Positions 60,801 through 64,000 of a stretch of 64,000 nt of DNA are shown piece after piece. The stretch covers positions 1 to 64,000 of the forward strand of contig JAIYCX010000009.1 in NCBI GenBank assembly GCA_027487795.1, given 5' to 3'. The stretch's first letter is position 1, and every line of letters begins with the position of its first letter. Under the pieces are notes generated by a model. It saw only the letters and a list, made by a program, of their open reading frames with translations, did not search any database and was not told the DNA's origin. A program made the translations under genes and the position numbers. Source of the stretch: Pseudomonadota bacterium. Its GTDB lineage: Bacteria > Bdellovibrionota_C > UBA2361 > SZUA-149 > DAOLCO01.

Positions 60801-62354
60801 CTATTTTTTAATATCAGATTCTAAATAATGTAATCCAACACTTTCTTTTCTAAGAAGTGCTGCTTCGACTATTTCTAAAGAAGTATCAATAATATTTCTT
60901 AGTTCTAACAAATCTTTTGTAATTCTATATTTCCAGTAGTACTGGTTAATTTCTTCTTTAATAAAAAGTAATCTTCTATGAGCACTTTCTAATCTCTTAG
61001 TATTTCTTACAATCCCGACTAAATTCCACATTGTCCTTCTTACTTCATCCCATGAGTGGGTAACTAATACTTGCTCATAACTATTATCTGTATCTAAGTG
61101 ATCCCATTCTGGTAGTGCGTCTGGAGCCTTAATGCTTTCAATCTTTTCAAGAGAGTGTGCTGCTGATATTCTTGCATATACAACAGCTTCAAGAAGTGAA
61201 TTTGAAGCAAGTCTATTTGCACCGTGCAGTCCCGTTCTTGATACTTCTCCACCAGCGTATAGATTTTTAATGGAAGTAAGTCCGTATTTATCGACTGCTA
61301 CTCCTCCGCAGGAATAATGAGCCGCTGGTACTACTGGGATTCCGTCTTTTGATATGTTGATCCCTAAATTCATCAGGACCTTAAAAATATTTGGAAATCT
61401 TTCTTTAAGATATTCCTCAGATTTATCTGTAATATCAAGTAGTACATAATCTTCTCCAGATATTTTTAGTTGATGATCGATGGCTCTAGCAACGATATCT
61501 CTAGGAGCAAGTTCTTTTAGTGGATGATAGCCGTCCATAAATCGAGCTCCAGAAACCGTTTTTAAAATAGCACCTTCTCCGCGTATAGCCTCTGTGATTA
61601 GAAAATTCTTTGCTACAGGAGAATATAGGCATGTAGGATGAAACTGAATAAACTCCATGTCTTTAATTAGTGCACCAGCTCTTTTGGCTATTGCTATTCC
61701 ATCACCCGTCGCAACATCAGGGTTTGAGGTATAGAGATAAACTTTTCCAAGACCTCCAGTCGCAAGGTAAGTTATTTTTGCACCGTAAGTTTCAGCCTCG
61801 TTAGTATTTAGATTTAAACAATATACTCCTAAGCACTCATTGTTTGAGTTAATTATCAAATCAATTGCCATTCTCATTGGTACAATTGTGATATTTTTTT
61901 CTGCCCTTACTTTTTTAAGGAGCGCATTTTGAATTTCTCTACCAGTTTGATCACCAGCATGAAGTATTCTTCGCTCTGAATGACCACCTTCTTTTCCCAA
62001 TGAAAAATTCTGTGAAAAATCCTGTTTTTTATCTTTTCCTGAATTCTTAGTTAAATCAAAATTAACACCTAGATCTAACAAGAAGTTAATAGCGGACCCA
62101 GATTCTTCTATTACTGTTTGAACTACGGTTTTGTCACAAAGCCCAGCCCCAGCAGTTAAAGTATCATTAACATGAGACTCTATTGAATCATTACAGGATG
62201 TTACAGCAGCTATTCCACCTTGGGCATATGTGGTATTACCTTCACCAGGTTCATCTTTACAAAGTATTGTAACTTTACCGTATTTACAGACATCTAAACC
62301 ATATGTAAGACCTGCTATGCCAGATCCAATTATAAGAAAGTCACTTTTTAGCAT
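60801..62354 (-). CDS. nadB: L-aspartate oxidase
   Basis: A 517-residue FAD enzyme that makes iminoaspartate from aspartate, the first step of de novo NAD synthesis. The FAD-binding IGSGIAGLTYGLDVC (about 7-21), NTTYAQGGIAAV, LATGGLGKVYLYTSNPDVATGDGIAIAKRAGALIKDMEFIQFHPTCLY, the ELAPRDIVARAI loop and HYSCGGVAVDKYG with YAGGEVSRTGLHGANRLASNSLLEA are all present. The C-terminal helical domain is complete. The partner quinolinate synthase is not in this window. It converges on the HPr-like gene. Confidence 0.96.
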   Translation of the reverse strand: MLKSDFLIIGSGIAGLTYGLDVCKYGKVTILCKDEPGEGNTTYAQGGIAAVTSCNDSIESHVNDTLTAGAGLCDKTVVQTVIEESGSAINFLLDLGVNFDLTKNSGKDKKQDFSQNFSLGKEGGHSERRILHAGDQTGREIQNALLKKVRAEKNITIVPMRMAIDLIINSNNECLGVYCLNLNTNEAETYGAKITYLATGGLGKVYLYTSNPDVATGDGIAIAKRAGALIKDMEFIQFHPTCLYSPVAKNFLITEAIRGEGAILKTVSGARFMDGYHPLKELAPRDIVARAIDHQLKISGEDYVLLDITDKSEEYLKERFPNIFKVLMNLGINISKDGIPVVPAAHYSCGGVAVDKYGLTSIKNLYAGGEVSRTGLHGANRLASNSLLEAVVYARISAAHSLEKIESIKAPDALPEWDHLDTDNSYEQVLVTHSWDEVRRTMWNLVGIVRNTKRLESAHRRLLFIKEEINQYYWKYRITKDLLELRNIIDTSLEIVEAALLRKESVGLHYLESDIKK

Positions 62355-62411
62355 AATAGTTGGTTTAATGTATTAATGGGGTTTAGCATATTAAAAGCTA
62401 GTAAATAAACT

Positions 62412-63182
62412 ATGTATAAAAGTACTAATTATTGTTTTTTCATTACTACATTAGTTTTTGTTTATAGTCTTATTTTTAGTCAGACACTTAGTGCGGAACA
62501 ATTATACTCTTACAGAAGTGACTCAGGAAGCCTTACTTTTACATCTAGAAGACCAGAAGGCAAAAATTTTAAAGTAGTCGACCCTAAAACTCCTAAATAT
62601 TCCATAATATTTCATCGTGGTCTTGGCTATAATTGGAGTAGTAAGCCTAAGCCGACTTCTTATGATTCTTTAATACTAGAATTAGCAAAAAAATATAAAG
62701 TTGAGGCTGCAGTAGTTAAAGCAGTAATACATATTGAGTCTGCTTTTAATGCAAGAGCAGTATCGTCTTCAGGAGCTAGGGGACTAATGCAGTTAATTCC
62801 TGCTACTGCTAGAAGATTTGGTGTCACTGATTCATTTCATCCCATAGATAATATGACTGGGGGTATTAAATATTTAAGTTGGTTATTTGAGAGATTTAAT
62901 GGAAACTTAAGACATGTATTAGCTGGATACAATGCGGGCGAAGGTGCTGTGGATCAATATGGAGGAATTCCACCCTACCGAGAAACTCAAGATTATGTTA
63001 AAAAAGTTATAAAGATGGCTGATCTTTACAGGGATAATTTTACTGGGGACGGAGCTGGTAAGCAGATTTTTTCTGATAATAGGACTACAAGTGCACATGT
63101 AGTAGAGACAAATAATAGTCAAAGGCGTGTTGGTGGCGCATTTAGTCGATATTCTACTGCTAGGGCAAGGTTTAAAAGTTAG
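62412..63182 (+). CDS. Secreted lytic transglycosylase (SLT domain)
   Basis: A 256-residue exported wall hydrolase. A signal peptide of about 28 residues is followed by a DUF4124-like segment (LYSYRSDSGSLTFTSRRPEG) and the SLT/lysozyme-like domain from about 85. The catalytic Glu109 lies in VIHIESAFNARAVSSSGARGLMQLIPATARRFG; GGIKYLSWLFERF and LAGYNAGEGAV complete the MltC/Slt-type motif set. It cleaves peptidoglycan glycan chains to make anhydromuropeptides. The basic C-terminus (RYSTARARF) is low-complexity. It stands 57 bases from the divergent nadB. Confidence 0.92.
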   Translation: MYKSTNYCFFITTLVFVYSLIFSQTLSAEQLYSYRSDSGSLTFTSRRPEGKNFKVVDPKTPKYSIIFHRGLGYNWSSKPKPTSYDSLILELAKKYKVEAAVVKAVIHIESAFNARAVSSSGARGLMQLIPATARRFGVTDSFHPIDNMTGGIKYLSWLFERFNGNLRHVLAGYNAGEGAVDQYGGIPPYRETQDYVKKVIKMADLYRDNFTGDGAGKQIFSDNRTTSAHVVETNNSQRRVGGAFSRYSTARARFKS

Positions 63183-63230
63183 CTATTCAGTAATATTTTG
63201 ATAGTGAAATATCTTTCTTAGAAGTAATTA

Positions 63231-63878
63231 ATGTCTACTACTCAATTGAATTTGAAAAATAAAATTAAAAGCTTTTTTTTTAGGCATTTTCCTAAACTTG
63301 AATCATTTTCAAATAAGTATGGTAAGCACTTACCTAATATTTTAACAGCATTAAGAATTTTAGCTGTTCCTGTTTTTGTTCTTTTGCTTATTGATCCCTC
63401 TCCACAGATGGGAGTTTGGGCAATGATATTATTTGTAGTAGCAAGTTTTACTGATTGGCTTGATGGTTATTTAGCGAGACTTTATTCCGCTCAGTCAATC
63501 CTTGGTACTTTATTAGATCCCTTAGCAGATAAAATTTTAGTCATGGCAGCTCTTGTGATGTTGTGTTCTTCTCCAATAGAGCCAAATGTCCCCGCATGGA
63601 TAGTAGTTATTTTATTAAGCAGAGAATTTATAGTAACTGGTTTGAGATCATTAGCTGCTATTAAAGGAATTGTAGTACCAGCCTCTGATTTAGCTAAACA
63701 TAAAACAGCATGGATGTTTATAGCTATAATTTGCTTACTTGTTAAAGAGCCTTACGCTTTATTTGATACCTTAATAGATTTTCATTTTTCCGGAATGATC
63801 TTCCTTTGGATTTCTATGATTCTTTCCGTATATTCTGGAGTCAGTTACGGGATACAATTAAGAAAATTATTTTCTTAG
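63231..63878 (+). CDS. pgsA: Phosphatidylglycerophosphate synthase
   Basis: A 215-residue membrane CDP-alcohol phosphotransferase making phosphatidylglycerol phosphate from CDP-diacylglycerol and glycerol 3-phosphate. The family motif D-x2-D-G-x2-A-R-x8-G-x3-D-x3-D is met by Asp75, Asp78, Gly79, Ala82, Arg83, Gly92, Asp96 and Asp100. PNILTALRILAVP at the start of the domain is typical of PgsA. About 30 extra basic residues precede it. It consumes the CdsA product (32711). TTAAGAAGTAATTA lies upstream. Confidence 0.9.
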   Translation: MSTTQLNLKNKIKSFFFRHFPKLESFSNKYGKHLPNILTALRILAVPVFVLLLIDPSPQMGVWAMILFVVASFTDWLDGYLARLYSAQSILGTLLDPLADKILVMAALVMLCSSPIEPNVPAWIVVILLSREFIVTGLRSLAAIKGIVVPASDLAKHKTAWMFIAIICLLVKEPYALFDTLIDFHFSGMIFLWISMILSVYSGVSYGIQLRKLFS

Positions 63879-63896
63879 AATTTTTTAAATACTCTT

Positions 63897-64000
63897 TTAC
63901 GCTACTTTCTTAAGAGACTTTAGATAAACTTTCGCTAGATCTGCAATATCTCCATCATGATCAAAAGGGCTTCCAAGAGAAAAATATACAAGTCTTTCTT
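63897..64000 (-). CDS. 3' end of an unidentified gene (truncated by the window edge)
   Basis: An open frame on the minus strand runs into the window end and closes with TAA at 63897-63899, 18 bases after pgsA. The visible 33 residues end GSPFDHDGDIADLAKVYLKS followed by LKKVA. They look like a real protein C-terminus (helical, charged, codons like the neighbours) but are too few to name. The gene converges on pgsA. Confidence 0.55.
   Translation of the reverse strand, partial: ERLVYFSLGSPFDHDGDIADLAKVYLKSLKKVA

Noticed and set aside
1..64000. Insertion sequences, prophage, integrase, CRISPR array or toxin-antitoxin loci
   Set aside because: No transposase, integrase, terminal repeats, regular spaced repeats or toxin-like gene pairs were found; the two tRNA genes have no flanking integrase or attachment repeat.

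Overview
The window is 64 kb of AT-rich chromosome (roughly one third G+C, my estimate by eye) from a Gram-negative, two-membrane bacterium. The evidence for an outer membrane is MlaA, several lipoproteins with clear lipobox cysteines, an NlpD-like LysM/M23 protein, AsmA and RseP. The gene complement fits a deltaproteobacterial-type lineage, and a small single-domain histone-fold protein (41988-42245) of the kind known from Bdellovibrio points towards Bdellovibrionota or a relative. That placement is inference. Nothing in the window looks like a prophage, insertion sequence, integron or CRISPR array. Most of it is housekeeping DNA with accessory genes between. GTG and TTG starts are frequent, and many genes overlap by 1-11 bases.

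Layout. 1-2553: a four-gene bufferin-type cluster (secreted Cys-rich precursor peptide, MNIO/DUF692 enzyme, DUF2063 partner, DoxX membrane protein) with a hairpin terminator after the precursor gene. 2640-5312 (minus strand): an unknown gene, rlmC, a membrane PH-domain protein and a membrane-anchored 15-residue-repeat protein. 5497-10515: a TPR lipoprotein, dnaB, tRNA-Pro, the LysM/M23 lipoprotein, tRNA-Arg, an HU/IHF protein and two unknown small proteins. 10525-13888: recO and mgtE, then two convergent members of one uncharacterised family. 14330-18564: the front of a division cluster (mraZ, rsmH, an ftsL-like gene, ftsI), which then breaks off into an AsmA-like gene instead of mur genes. 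20540-25186: a minor-pilin operon whose first pilin ends in a Ser/Pro/Arg-rich tail of about 107 residues. 25350-26324: a gene of unusual composition with its own palindromes and terminator. 26410-28327: an isolated fliI/fliH-type pair.

28785-36833 is the classic translation and envelope superoperon rpsB-tsf-pyrH-frr-uppS-cdsA-dxr-rseP-tsaB. It is followed by rho with its own promoter, a soluble hybrid histidine kinase, an NtrC-type activator and an aldo/keto reductase. 41988-47353 holds the histone, a secreted SIMPL-like protein, pepP, an LptM-like lipoprotein, dapA, an unknown gene and mlaA. 47502-51179 holds a class IV aminotransferase, a polyprenyl-phosphate sugar transferase and a wax-ester-synthase/DGAT-type acyltransferase. 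51281-56433 is queA-tgt-yajC-secD-secF. The end of the window carries an unknown protein with a conserved-looking C-terminal module, a nucleoside-phosphorylase-like protein, a coiled-coil lipoprotein, trmB, pdxH, a degenerate HPr-like protein behind a structured leader, nadB, a lytic transglycosylase, pgsA and the 3' end of one more gene.

The most interesting points are the bufferin precursor with its paired-cysteine repeats, the bacterial histone, the Ser/Pro/Arg-tailed pilin, the HPr-like protein lacking the phosphorylatable His behind a leader whose ribosome-binding site sits in a hairpin loop, the divergent isolated FliI/FliH pair, the extended ribosomal protein S2 with a structured leader, and the FtsI with an extra membrane-embedded N-terminus.
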